A stretch of 13,299 nucleotides of DNA from UBA1151 sp963579925 (GTDB taxonomy: Bacteria > Chloroflexota > Dehalococcoidia > Lucifugimonadales > Lucifugimonadaceae): assembly GCA_963579925.1 (NCBI GenBank), contig CAUZJA010000060.1, positions 1-13,299 on the forward strand, read 5' to 3'. Position 1 is the first letter of the stretch; each line of letters starts with the position of its first letter. The position numbers were made by a program, and so were the translations under genes. Of this stretch, positions 1 to 6,216 are shown in pieces. The notes below the pieces were generated by a model that saw only the letters and a list, made by a program, of their open reading frames with translations, had not been told where the DNA came from and made no database searches.

Positions 1-1113
1 GTCGGCAACCCGGCGCTGGAAGGTTTCACCGCGCCAAAGCTTCTCTGGATGAGGGATCACGAGCCAGACGAGTACGCGCGAATCGCGCACGTCCTTCTGC
101 CCAAGGACTACGTGCGGCTGAAACTCACAGGCGTGAAGGCCATGGACCCATCCGACGCAGCGGGAACACTGATGTTCGATATCACTGAGAGTCGGTGGTC
201 CAGCGAGGCGCTGGCGATGATGGATATACCGGAGGCATGGCTTCCCGAGATTGTGGCATCACACGAAGTCTCCGGTACGCTCACACAAGCGGCCTCTGAT
301 GCACTTGGCATCCCCGCAGGAATTCCAGTAGCCGGAGGTGCGGCTGACAACGCGGCAGCGGCGATTGGCTCAGCCGTCACCACACCGGGAACAGCGATGA
401 TCAGCATTGGCACCGGTGGCACAGTGGTCGCGCCAATCCCAAACCCGGCGGTAGATCCGGGCCTCCGATTGCACACGTTCAACCACGCTGAGCCAGATGC
501 ATGGTATCTGATGGGCGTGGTGCTGGCGGCTGGATCAGCACTGGCGTGGTGGCGCGAGCAAATCTGCGGTACGAAGTCATTCGATGAACTAGTAACAGAG
601 GCAACCGACACGTCGCCGGGTTCAGATGGCCTCACATTCCTGCCCTACATCACGGGCAACCGAACACCCCACGCCAACGCTGATGCTCGCGGCGCGTTCA
701 TAGGTCTCCACGCGGGCCACACCCGCGCTCACATGACGCGCTCAGTGATCGAAGGAGTCACATTCTCGCTCTTCGACTCCTACCAGTTGATCCTGGCGCA
801 GACTGAGACTCCAACCGAGTTGATCGGAACAAGCGGAGGGATGCGGTCGACGTTCTGGCAGCAGATGGTCGCAGATGTATTCGACGTGCCGCTCACGCCA
901 GTGGAAAGCTCCGGTTCGCCGTATGGTGCGGCCATCCTTGCAGCATGCGCGGCCGGGCAGTTCAACCGGCCATCAGAAGTGACAGCGAAATGGGTAACGC
1001 GCGGTGAAACAAGAACGCCCAATCGCGCTCACTCCGACGCGTATCAAAGTGCCTACGGTCGGTTCAACGAGCTGTACAGCCAACTACAGGGGCACTTCGC
1101 TCCGCGCTCATAG
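1..1113 (+). CDS. xylB: xylulokinase (FGGY carbohydrate kinase), 5'-truncated by the window edge
   Basis: Cytosolic kinase that phosphorylates D-xylulose with ATP to xylulose 5-phosphate for the pentose phosphate pathway. The frame is open from base 1; the visible 370 codons begin with the conserved GFTAPKLLW stretch, followed by LLPKDYVRLKLTG, both typical of bacterial XylB. Further on come the FGGY C-terminal domain motifs: a glycine-rich SIGTGGTV phosphate loop, FLPYITGNRTPH, and SGGMRSTFWQQMVADVF with SSGSPYGAA near the end. Full-length family members are about 480-500 residues, so roughly the first 110-130 residues lie outside the window. An internal ATG at 49 is not the start, because homology continues upstream of it. 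The gene ends in TAG. No terminator is visible behind it and the next gene on the same strand begins about 130-200 bases on. The minus-strand xylitol dehydrogenase and xylulose-reductase-like genes nearby make xylulose the likely substrate; other FGGY sugars cannot be excluded. Confidence 0.93.
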   Translation, partial: VGNPALEGFTAPKLLWMRDHEPDEYARIAHVLLPKDYVRLKLTGVKAMDPSDAAGTLMFDITESRWSSEALAMMDIPEAWLPEIVASHEVSGTLTQAASDALGIPAGIPVAGGAADNAAAAIGSAVTTPGTAMISIGTGGTVVAPIPNPAVDPGLRLHTFNHAEPDAWYLMGVVLAAGSALAWWREQICGTKSFDELVTEATDTSPGSDGLTFLPYITGNRTPHANADARGAFIGLHAGHTRAHMTRSVIEGVTFSLFDSYQLILAQTETPTELIGTSGGMRSTFWQQMVADVFDVPLTPVESSGSPYGAAILAACAAGQFNRPSEVTAKWVTRGETRTPNRAHSDAYQSAYGRFNELYSQLQGHFAPRS

Positions 1114-1189
1114 TCACCCGTAACAAGCGCGCTATTCTGCGTCAAATCGAGTGTGTGTTCTCCTCCCCCGACTATCTGGCTAGCACCAT

Positions 1190-1211
1190 ATACGCAGCTC
1201 ATACGCAGTTC
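1190..1211 (+). repeat. 11-bp tandem direct repeat upstream of the archaellin gene
   Basis: Two head-to-tail copies, ATACGCAGCTC then ATACGCAGTTC, differ at one base. The 11-bp period is close to one helical turn and the pair lies about 105 bp before the archaellin TTG. This arrangement is compatible with a transcription-factor site, but no matching regulator is in the window and the function is a guess. Confidence 0.4.
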
Positions 1212-1245
1212 TAACGTTGTGCTAATGGAAAGAGGAGAACGCGCA

Positions 1246-1320
1246 GTGCGTAACTCCAAACCGGTATATCCCGTCGATAGCACTGGCGATAGGCGCGGAC
1301 AACGAGGAGAATTATATTGA
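1246..1320 (+). CDS. possible 24-codon leader ORF overlapping the archaellin start
   Basis: A short frame opens at GTG 1246, behind a good AGAGGAGA ribosome site at 1231-1238. It runs 24 codons to a TGA at 1318-1320 that overlaps the archaellin TTG start (1317-1319) in a TTGA junction. An in-frame ATG at 1225 would give 31 codons, but it leaves the ribosome site inside the ORF. The peptide is polar and basic (RNSKPVYPVDST then DRRGQRGELY) and I recognise no family. A stop/start overlap of this kind usually implies translational coupling, so the ORF may regulate archaellin synthesis. It could equally be chance, as the archaellin has its own ribosome site inside this ORF. Confidence 0.35.
   Translation: MRNSKPVYPVDSTGDRRGQRGELY
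1304..1309 (+). promoter_or_regulatory. ribosome binding site fixing the TTG start of the archaellin gene
   Basis: GAGGAG sits seven bases before TTG 1317. No in-frame ATG or GTG is better placed, and the TTG start yields exactly the short basic leader expected of a class III signal peptide. Confidence 0.7.
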
Positions 1321-2015
1321 GACTCAAGAGCAATCCGGCTGCTGACCAGCGCGGAATAACTGGACTGGAGACCGCCATCATCCTGATCGCATTTGTGGTC
1401 GTGGCGTCGGTCTTTGCCTTCACAGTACTTTCGATAGGTATCTTTGCATCAGAGCGAAGCAAGGAAACCGTATTCGCAGGCATCGAGGAAGCGCAGAGCT
1501 CCATCGAGCCACGAGGCAGCGTCGTCGCCTACAAGGGCGTCCTTGCTGACTCAACGTCAACCGTCTTCAAGGTTACGTTCGTTGTATCGAACCCCATCGC
1601 AGGCGAGCCGGTCGACCTGACCGCTGACTACGCTGCTACCGACTCCGGTACAGACCCAACAGTCGTTGCGAGCGCCGAGTCCGTAACGGTAATCTCGTAC
1701 GTAGACAAGAACCAGGTCCTCAATGACATGCCGTGGACCGTTGCCTGGCTTGGCAACAACGACGGTGACAATCTCCTTGAGGACAATGAGAAGGCAGAGA
1801 TCACTGTCTGGCTGCTCAACCGAGCAAACGCCACAGCGATCGGCACCGCCGGCTCTATTGCGTACCAGACCACAGAGGGTGGCATGTACTCAACCGCCAC
1901 GGTTCTGACCACGAACGATGAGTTCACAATTGAGATGAAGCCGCCATCAGGCGCAGTGCTGAACATCCAGCGCTCAACCCCGTCGCAGTTCGACACGGTG
2001 ATGGACCTGAACTGA
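1317..2015 (+). CDS. archaellin-like (archaeal flagellin, Arch_flagellin family) filament protein
   Basis: Predicted secreted filament subunit of an archaellum-type appendage, 232 residues. It starts with a short basic leader ending QRG (residues 11-13), then ITGLETAII: cleavage after Gly13 would leave Glu at mature position +5, the hallmark of class III (type IV pilin/archaellin) signal peptides processed by a PibD/FlaK-type peptidase. Residues about 14-45 form one long hydrophobic helix, the filament core, with the archaellin-like continuation FASERSKETVFAGIEEAQSSI. Residues 65-232 are a beta-rich domain ending in EFTIEMKPPSGAVLNIQRSTP, which matches the conserved C-terminal part of archaellins (FTIEIKPP-GA-L-IERTTP). 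The TTG start has its own GAGGAG site and overlaps a small upstream ORF. A strong terminator follows. No motor, assembly or peptidase genes are in the window, so the rest of the machinery must be elsewhere if the appendage is functional. A pilin-like role without rotation is the main alternative. Confidence 0.87.
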   Translation: MRLKSNPAADQRGITGLETAIILIAFVVVASVFAFTVLSIGIFASERSKETVFAGIEEAQSSIEPRGSVVAYKGVLADSTSTVFKVTFVVSNPIAGEPVDLTADYAATDSGTDPTVVASAESVTVISYVDKNQVLNDMPWTVAWLGNNDGDNLLEDNEKAEITVWLLNRANATAIGTAGSIAYQTTEGGMYSTATVLTTNDEFTIEMKPPSGAVLNIQRSTPSQFDTVMDLN

Positions 2016-2064
2016 TAAGTTAGAGAATTTGATCAAAGCGATTGACGCTGGTGATCAAAGTGAG

Positions 2065-2091
2065 CGGCCCCGGAAAATTCCGGGGCCGTTT
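2065..2091 (+). terminator. rho-independent terminator after the archaellin gene
   Basis: CGGCCCCGG pairs with CCGGGGCCG around a short A/T loop (the pairing can extend two further base pairs), followed by TTT and a mixed tail. It lies 50 bases after the archaellin stop and 6 bases before the stop codon of the convergent dehydrogenase, so it may serve both strands, although only the plus strand has the short T run. Confidence 0.75.
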
Positions 2092-2096
2092 CGCGT

Positions 2097-3101
2097 CTAA
2101 AGCTTGATCAGGACCTTCCCAGTTCCCGGTGATGGAGAGCGTGCGTAATCGAAAGCTTCGATTGCGTCTGCAAACGGAAATCTGTGAGTCACAAGAGGAG
2201 CGACGTTGATCTGGCCAGATGCCACCAACTCGATAGCCGCTGCGTAGGCGTTGGCGTACCTGAACACACCGTGAATATCCAATTCCTTCACGCCCGCTGT
2301 GACTGAGTCGAAACTGAGGTTCTCTCCGGAAATTCCTACGATAGCGATACGCCCACCAGCGCTAATGCCATCGATCAGCCTGGGCAGCGAATCAGAATGC
2401 CCTGAGGCCTCCAATCCCACGTCAAAGTCCTCGCTCAGGCCGTCAGTCCTAACGTCCACGACCGAATCTGCTCCAAGAGCCAATGCCCGTTCCAACTGTT
2501 CCGATACAACATCAGCCACGATGATCCGAGATGCGCCTGCCGCCTTCGCCACAAGTACGCATACCGCGCCAATCGTACCTGCGCCAGTGATCGCTATCGC
2601 GTCACCAGCATTCACCCCGGCACGCTTGATGGCATGTACGGCGACCGAAAGAGGCTCCATGAGTGCGCCATCTTCCAGAGTCATCCCCGGTGGGAGTTTG
2701 AACGTACACTTCGCGGGATGCACCACGTACTCCGCGAGCGAGCCGTCGTAAGGCGGCGTGGCCCAGAACGCCATGTCCGGGCACAGGTTGTAGCGCCCCG
2801 AATCGCAGTAGCTACAACTGCCGCAAGAGACGCCCGGCTCCATTGCGACGAGGTCCCCGACAACGAGGTCATCGACGCCGTTACCAACCGCCTCGACAAC
2901 ACCCGCAGTCTCGTGCCCGAGGACCATCGGCTTCTCGACCACAAAGTCGCCAATACGACCGTGTTCGTAGTAGTGAACGTCGCTGCCGCAGATACCAACG
3001 GTGTCGACTTTTACGCGTACCATTCCTGCGAGTGGATCACCCGGATCAGGAATCTCCGCTATCTCCAGATCAAGCGGCCTGTTCAGCACCAGTGCTTTCA
3101 T
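2097..3101 (-). CDS. zinc-dependent xylitol/sorbitol dehydrogenase (MDR family)
   Basis: Cytosolic NAD-dependent polyol dehydrogenase of 334 residues, most like D-xylulose reductase (xylitol dehydrogenase) and sorbitol dehydrogenase. GICGSDVHYYEHGRIG (from residue 36) is the polyol-dehydrogenase signature. Catalytic zinc ligands are expected at Cys38, His63 and Glu64, with Glu149 in MEPLSV. The structural-zinc lobe is intact with Cys93, 96, 99 and 107. The Rossmann motif GAGTIG lies at 173-178, and the acidic Asp197 at the end of the second strand favours NAD over NADP. The start lies three bases beyond the stop of the upstream reductase gene (TAAttcATG) and has no strong ribosome site of its own, so coupled translation within an operon is likely. 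With the neighbouring DCXR-like reductase and xylulokinase, the oxidation of xylitol to D-xylulose is the favoured reaction. Sorbitol, L-iditol or galactitol are the alternatives. Confidence 0.88.
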   Translation of the reverse strand: MKALVLNRPLDLEIAEIPDPGDPLAGMVRVKVDTVGICGSDVHYYEHGRIGDFVVEKPMVLGHETAGVVEAVGNGVDDLVVGDLVAMEPGVSCGSCSYCDSGRYNLCPDMAFWATPPYDGSLAEYVVHPAKCTFKLPPGMTLEDGALMEPLSVAVHAIKRAGVNAGDAIAITGAGTIGAVCVLVAKAAGASRIIVADVVSEQLERALALGADSVVDVRTDGLSEDFDVGLEASGHSDSLPRLIDGISAGGRIAIVGISGENLSFDSVTAGVKELDIHGVFRYANAYAAAIELVASGQINVAPLVTHRFPFADAIEAFDYARSPSPGTGKVLIKL

Positions 3102-3104
3102 GAA

Positions 3105-3872
3105 TTAGTTCGCACCCTCGCCACCGTCCAACGGAATGATCGTACCGTTCAGGAAGTCCGACTTTGGCGACGCCAGGAACAGCGCCAGGTCAGCTACCTC
3201 ATGCGCCTCACCAAACCGACCAGCAGGAATGCGAGATCGTTTGTAGTCCGTGCGCGGTCCGGGCGTCCAGATCGCCTCGCCCATTGGCGTCAGAATGACC
3301 GTTGGCGAGATGCAATTGGACTGCACACCATGCGCCCCAAACTCCACGGCCATCGACTTCGTGGCCATCTGAATCCCAGCCTTGGATGCGCTGTACGCCA
3401 CGTTGTTTGGGATGGCGCGTAAGCCAGCCCTTGAGGCCACGTTGATGATCTTGCCGTGGCCTCGCTCAACCATGCCCGGTGCGAACGCCTGTGCCAGCAA
3501 CACCGGTGCCAGTAAGTTGACGTTCATGGTCGTGTTCCACTCATCGAGGCCCAGATCGGGTATCGACTGCGGAATCGTCAGCCCGGCGTTGTTCACGAGG
3601 ACGTCTACCCGCCCCCACTCGCCAAGAACTTCAGCGCCAAGCGCGATCACGGCGTCTGCATCCGCCATCTCCGCCCGGTGGGTGGATACCTTTGCGCCCA
3701 GCGCTTTACATGAGTCAGCGATATCCTTCAGCCCGTCAACGTCGCGTGCGGTCAGCACAAGGTCAGCGCCGGCTTCGGCATATGCTTCTGCGATCGCGAC
3801 GCCAATGCCCTTTGACGCACCCGAGACAAATGCGATTTTGCCCTTGAGCGAAAGCTCGTTGCCTTCTGTCAT
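3105..3872 (-). CDS. short-chain dehydrogenase/reductase, L-xylulose reductase (DCXR)-like
   Basis: Classical SDR of 255 residues, cytosolic. The cofactor loop is GASKGIG (residues 18-24), NNAG lies at 94-97, the structural/catalytic Asn is about 119, and the active-site set is Ser147, Tyr160 and Lys164 in YSASK. The C-terminal substrate loop, SPTVILTPMG followed by a tryptophan and later RIPAGRFGEAHEVAD, closely recalls animal L-xylulose reductase (NPTVVMTSMG and RIPLGKFAEVEHVV), which interconverts L-xylulose and xylitol. Thr42-Ala-Arg at the end of strand two would be compatible with NADPH. D-threitol or other polyol dehydrogenases share this loop, so the substrate is inferred. ATG 3872 has a good AGGAGA site (within 3876-3883). 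It is the first gene of a two-gene unit with the xylitol dehydrogenase, three bases apart, driven from the AT-rich divergent region upstream. Confidence 0.85.
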   Translation of the reverse strand: MTEGNELSLKGKIAFVSGASKGIGVAIAEAYAEAGADLVLTARDVDGLKDIADSCKALGAKVSTHRAEMADADAVIALGAEVLGEWGRVDVLVNNAGLTIPQSIPDLGLDEWNTTMNVNLLAPVLLAQAFAPGMVERGHGKIINVASRAGLRAIPNNVAYSASKAGIQMATKSMAVEFGAHGVQSNCISPTVILTPMGEAIWTPGPRTDYKRSRIPAGRFGEAHEVADLALFLASPKSDFLNGTIIPLDGGEGAN

Positions 3873-3894
3873 CTACTTCTCCTGAGTTGGATTA

Positions 3895-3926
3895 TTAGTT
3901 AAATATCGGTTGTGTTTAGTAATATC
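3895..3926. promoter_or_regulatory. possible regulator site: spaced direct repeats in the divergent intergenic region
   Basis: TTAGTTAAATATC (3895-3907) and TTAGTAATATC (3916-3926) are imperfect direct repeats about two helical turns apart. The second runs into the small palindrome ATATC-T-GATAT (3922-3932), which overlaps the plus-strand -10 box. The position between the divergent reductase operon and the membrane-protein gene suggests an operator. The strongly AT-rich composition also makes chance repeats more likely, so confidence is low. Confidence 0.3.
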
Positions 3927-3935
3927 TGATATAAT
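3927..3935 (+). promoter_or_regulatory. extended -10 promoter element for the 4011 gene
   Basis: TGATATAAT is a perfect TGn extended -10 with the consensus TATAAT hexamer (3930-3935). No good -35 hexamer lies at the right distance, which is tolerated with an extended -10. Transcription would start near 3941-3943, giving a leader of about 70 bases before ATG 4011. Confidence 0.5.
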
Positions 3936-4010
3936 TCTTAGTGACTGAACTCCAAATCGAGTTCGTCGATTCCCTGTTATACCAGCAACTGGCATCAGGA
4001 GCGCCCCAAC

Positions 4011-5003
4011 ATGGCGCAATCAACCTTCACATCACCCCCGCAATCACCCCGCTCACGGCGGACGGTGATAATCGCGGCAGTGGCTGTAGCGGTGATGGCA
4101 ATTGCATTCGCAACGGCGGCGATTGTGCTGATTCTGGACGATGAGTCTGAAGGGACGGGTACTTTCACTAGTACCGAAATCATCGATGAGTCCGATTCAA
4201 CGCCACGGCCCAGGCGAGGATCTACTTTCAACGATGTAATTGCAGCGGCCTTCGCGCATCTTCATTCGATCGACCAGTTCAAAATCATTGGTGAGTTTGA
4301 TGCGTAGAGCCAGTATCAATCCACCAATGCGCGTCCTCCCGTGCCTTTAGATCCAACGGCACCCGTACTCATCCATGGAAGTTCCTCAAAAGTATCGGGG
4401 GAGTTCGTTGGTCCAAGCGCGTTTGATCTGAAGTTTTCAACGGAGAAGCAGGTAGTCGACCCATTTTTCCTGAATCGTGTATTCAGCCCAGGAGAGCGAG
4501 CCAGCTTGGTAGACGGAATTGGATTTGATGTTCCTGACCCCATCGAAGTACCGGCATCAGTGATAACGGTTGCCGCTTCAGACGGCCAGATCACTTCAGG
4601 CCAACCAGGGTTCGTGGCGCGCGATACGTCCGGCGCAGAAGTTCACAAGCTGGTTCTAGATTTTATTTCTGAGGCGCTTGGGCGGGGGCCAAATCGCTGG
4701 TCGACGGACACTTACCTGCAGATTGCCCGCTTTGAAGAACTTGGTACGCACTTTCGCGGTGAAAAACTGGTAACTGGCTATCGCTCAACCGCACCTCTAT
4801 CCTAGTCTGGGGCAACGATATTTTGGATAGATGTGAATTTAGGCTATCTCAGGGCGATTGAAACGGGAGCCAAGGTAGAAGTTCCTCGGACATTCGACTT
4901 CACACCAGGGTTCGAGGAACGGGAGACGTTCCGCAAATACGCCGAGATCATCTTCACCTACCCAGACGACGGTCCTGCCGGAAAACGACAGGGCAGCTAC
5001 TAA
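4011..5003 (+). pseudogene. membrane-anchored protein, LolA/LppX-like fold suspected, with two in-frame TAG codons
   Basis: One reading frame runs from ATG 4011 (AGGAG at 3997-4001) to TAA 5001-5003, 330 codons, interrupted only by TAG at 4305-4307 and TAG at 4803-4805. Residues 1-18 are polar and basic, then one membrane span (about 19-43) and a Ser/Thr/Asp-rich linker, so the C-terminal part should lie outside the membrane. That part contains HLHSIDQFKIIGEF, a KVSGEF strand, DTYLQIARF, then after the second TAG IFWIDVNLGYLRAIET and FRKYAEIIFTYPDDG. This alternation of strands and a late 'WID-x-LR-E' element recalls LppX/LolA-type lipid-binding domains; the fold assignment is a guess. Coding continues in the same frame after both stops with no frameshift. 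Both could come from CAG or TGG by one transition. TAG ends at least five other genes here, so genome-wide recoding is unlikely. Recent inactivation, sequencing error or suppression remain open. Confidence 0.6.
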
Positions 5004-5063
5004 TCCGCCACCCGTCATCCGAAGGTAACGCCAGCGCTTTCAAGTGCCCGTGCGGCAGGCACC

Positions 5064-6053
5064 TTAGAATTCTAGGCCTACTTTGACTACGCCTTCTTCT
5101 CGGGCCTGAGCCACGTCGAATGCGTGTTGGGTTTCGGTGCCGGGGAAGCGGTGTGAGATTACCGGTCCAACATCTATCTGCCCTGAGACAATCCAGTCCA
5201 GCGCCTGCGCAAAGCTGGCAAGACCCGGCTCATCCTGGGCGCCGAGCCGGGTGTAGGCCGATATGCGCTTGCGGAACCACGTATCGAAGTCAAAGGGAAC
5301 TTTGCCACTGCCCTCTGGGAGGCCAAATAGCACGACCTGGCCTTCGTCTCGGGCTACGTGGAACGCCTGGCTGAGGGTTGGCGTGCTACCCACCGCCTCG
5401 ATCACCAGATCAGCGCCCTTGCCGCCCGTGAGGTCGTTCACGGCCTGCGTCGCCGCATCGCCCGTCACGTCTATCGTCGTATCGACGCCGTACTTGCGAC
5501 CTAGCTCCCGCCTGTGGGCTACCGGCTCAATGGAAATAACCTGCTCGACACCGAGACGTTTCAGCACGAAGTCCCAGAAGAGACCTGCACTGCCCTGCCC
5601 CATCACCACCGCCGTCTGCCCGAAAACCTGCGGTAGCTTCATCGCGGCGAAGATCACGGTGCCAAGCTGCTGCGCGAGCGATATCTCGCCGGCATCACCC
5701 TCGTCAGGCAGCTTCATCAGATGCGGCGCATCGACTGCCTGGTAGCGAGCGAACCCAAACGAGTTCCAGATATGCGGCACGGCAAGCACCCGATCGCCCA
5801 CGGCAAGATCGTCTGAGCGGGTGTCGATAACCCTGCCCACGCCCTCGTGACCCGGATACCCCGGCGCCAGCGGCCACTGATCCACGTTCCAGCCCCCGTT
5901 GACGATGTGCAGATCGCTGCCGCAGATGGACGCGATCTCATACTGCACCAGCGCATCATCCGGCTTCATCTCCGGGTAAGGCGCATCGACGATGTCCCAC
6001 TTACCTTTGGCGATAGACTGAGCGGCTACGTTGATTTGCTGTGTCTCAGGCAG
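5064..6053 (-). CDS. zinc-type alcohol dehydrogenase (MDR family) without the structural-zinc lobe, probable non-ATG start
   Basis: Cytosolic NAD(P)-dependent dehydrogenase of uncertain substrate. The first in-frame ATG (5969) would start at MKPDDALVQYEIASICGSDL, cutting off the first strands of the GroES-like domain. The frame stays open upstream, and INVAAQSIAKGKWDIVDAP-like coding precedes that ATG. CTG at 6051-6053, nine bases after AGGA (6063-6066), would give 329 residues. No ATG, GTG or TTG was found in that stretch, so the true start is unsettled. Numbered from the internal ATG, catalytic zinc ligands are likely Cys16 and His41-Glu42, the Rossmann loop is GQGSAG (124-129) and Glu148 ends strand two, favouring NAD. 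The four-cysteine structural-zinc loop seen in the other dehydrogenase (2097-3101) is absent, replaced by VPHIWNSFGFARYQ. The gene stands alone on this strand and converges on the double-amber ORF. Threonine- or iditol-dehydrogenase-like enzymes are relatives, but no substrate can be assigned. Confidence 0.82.
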   Translation of the reverse strand: MPETQQINVAAQSIAKGKWDIVDAPYPEMKPDDALVQYEIASICGSDLHIVNGGWNVDQWPLAPGYPGHEGVGRVIDTRSDDLAVGDRVLAVPHIWNSFGFARYQAVDAPHLMKLPDEGDAGEISLAQQLGTVIFAAMKLPQVFGQTAVVMGQGSAGLFWDFVLKRLGVEQVISIEPVAHRRELGRKYGVDTTIDVTGDAATQAVNDLTGGKGADLVIEAVGSTPTLSQAFHVARDEGQVVLFGLPEGSGKVPFDFDTWFRKRISAYTRLGAQDEPGLASFAQALDWIVSGQIDVGPVISHRFPGTETQHAFDVAQAREEGVVKVGLEF

Positions 6054-6216
6054 TTTTCTGATTCCTGTGTTGTTTGTTGAGCGGAGCTTTTCGTTCGAGG
6101 AGTAACTCTATCGAAGTGATGAGTAATCGTGTTGCGCCTCCTTCCCCACCGTCATTCTGAGGCTGCTCGGTAAGTATTCAACACGATGCGGTTTGGAGAC
6201 AGCAACGACTTGAGGG

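Noticed and set aside
2030..2060. 9-bp direct repeat TGATCAAAG, two copies 22 bases apart, after the archaellin stop
   Set aside because: Short and in the 3' untranslated stretch with no associated promoter or gene, so chance is sufficient.
2634..3422. 262-codon plus-strand ORF
   Set aside because: It is antisense to two clearly recognised dehydrogenase genes with intact motifs. Its Arg/His-rich composition is typical of a shadow frame.
3941..4144. GTG-initiated plus-strand ORF just after the extended -10, possibly leaderless
   Set aside because: It overlaps the better-supported ATG 4011 frame with its AGGAG site, and its second half is only a shifted reading of the membrane-span codons. 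The GTG position five bases after TATAAT is noted but not enough.
4305..4805. Genome-wide amber reassignment as explanation for the two in-frame TAGs
   Set aside because: TAG ends the xylulokinase, xylitol dehydrogenase, aldehyde dehydrogenase, Cys-rich and D-2-hydroxyacid dehydrogenase genes at their natural lengths, so TAG is a normal stop here.
5042..5065. Imperfect hairpin AAGTGCC / GGCACCTT between the double-amber ORF and the second dehydrogenase
   Set aside because: It has a bulge, only about seven pairs and no T tract on either strand, so it is not a convincing terminator.
6157..6172. GTCATTCTGAGGCTG-like string resembling another dispersed bacterial repeat
   Set aside because: Only about a dozen bases match and no second arm is found.
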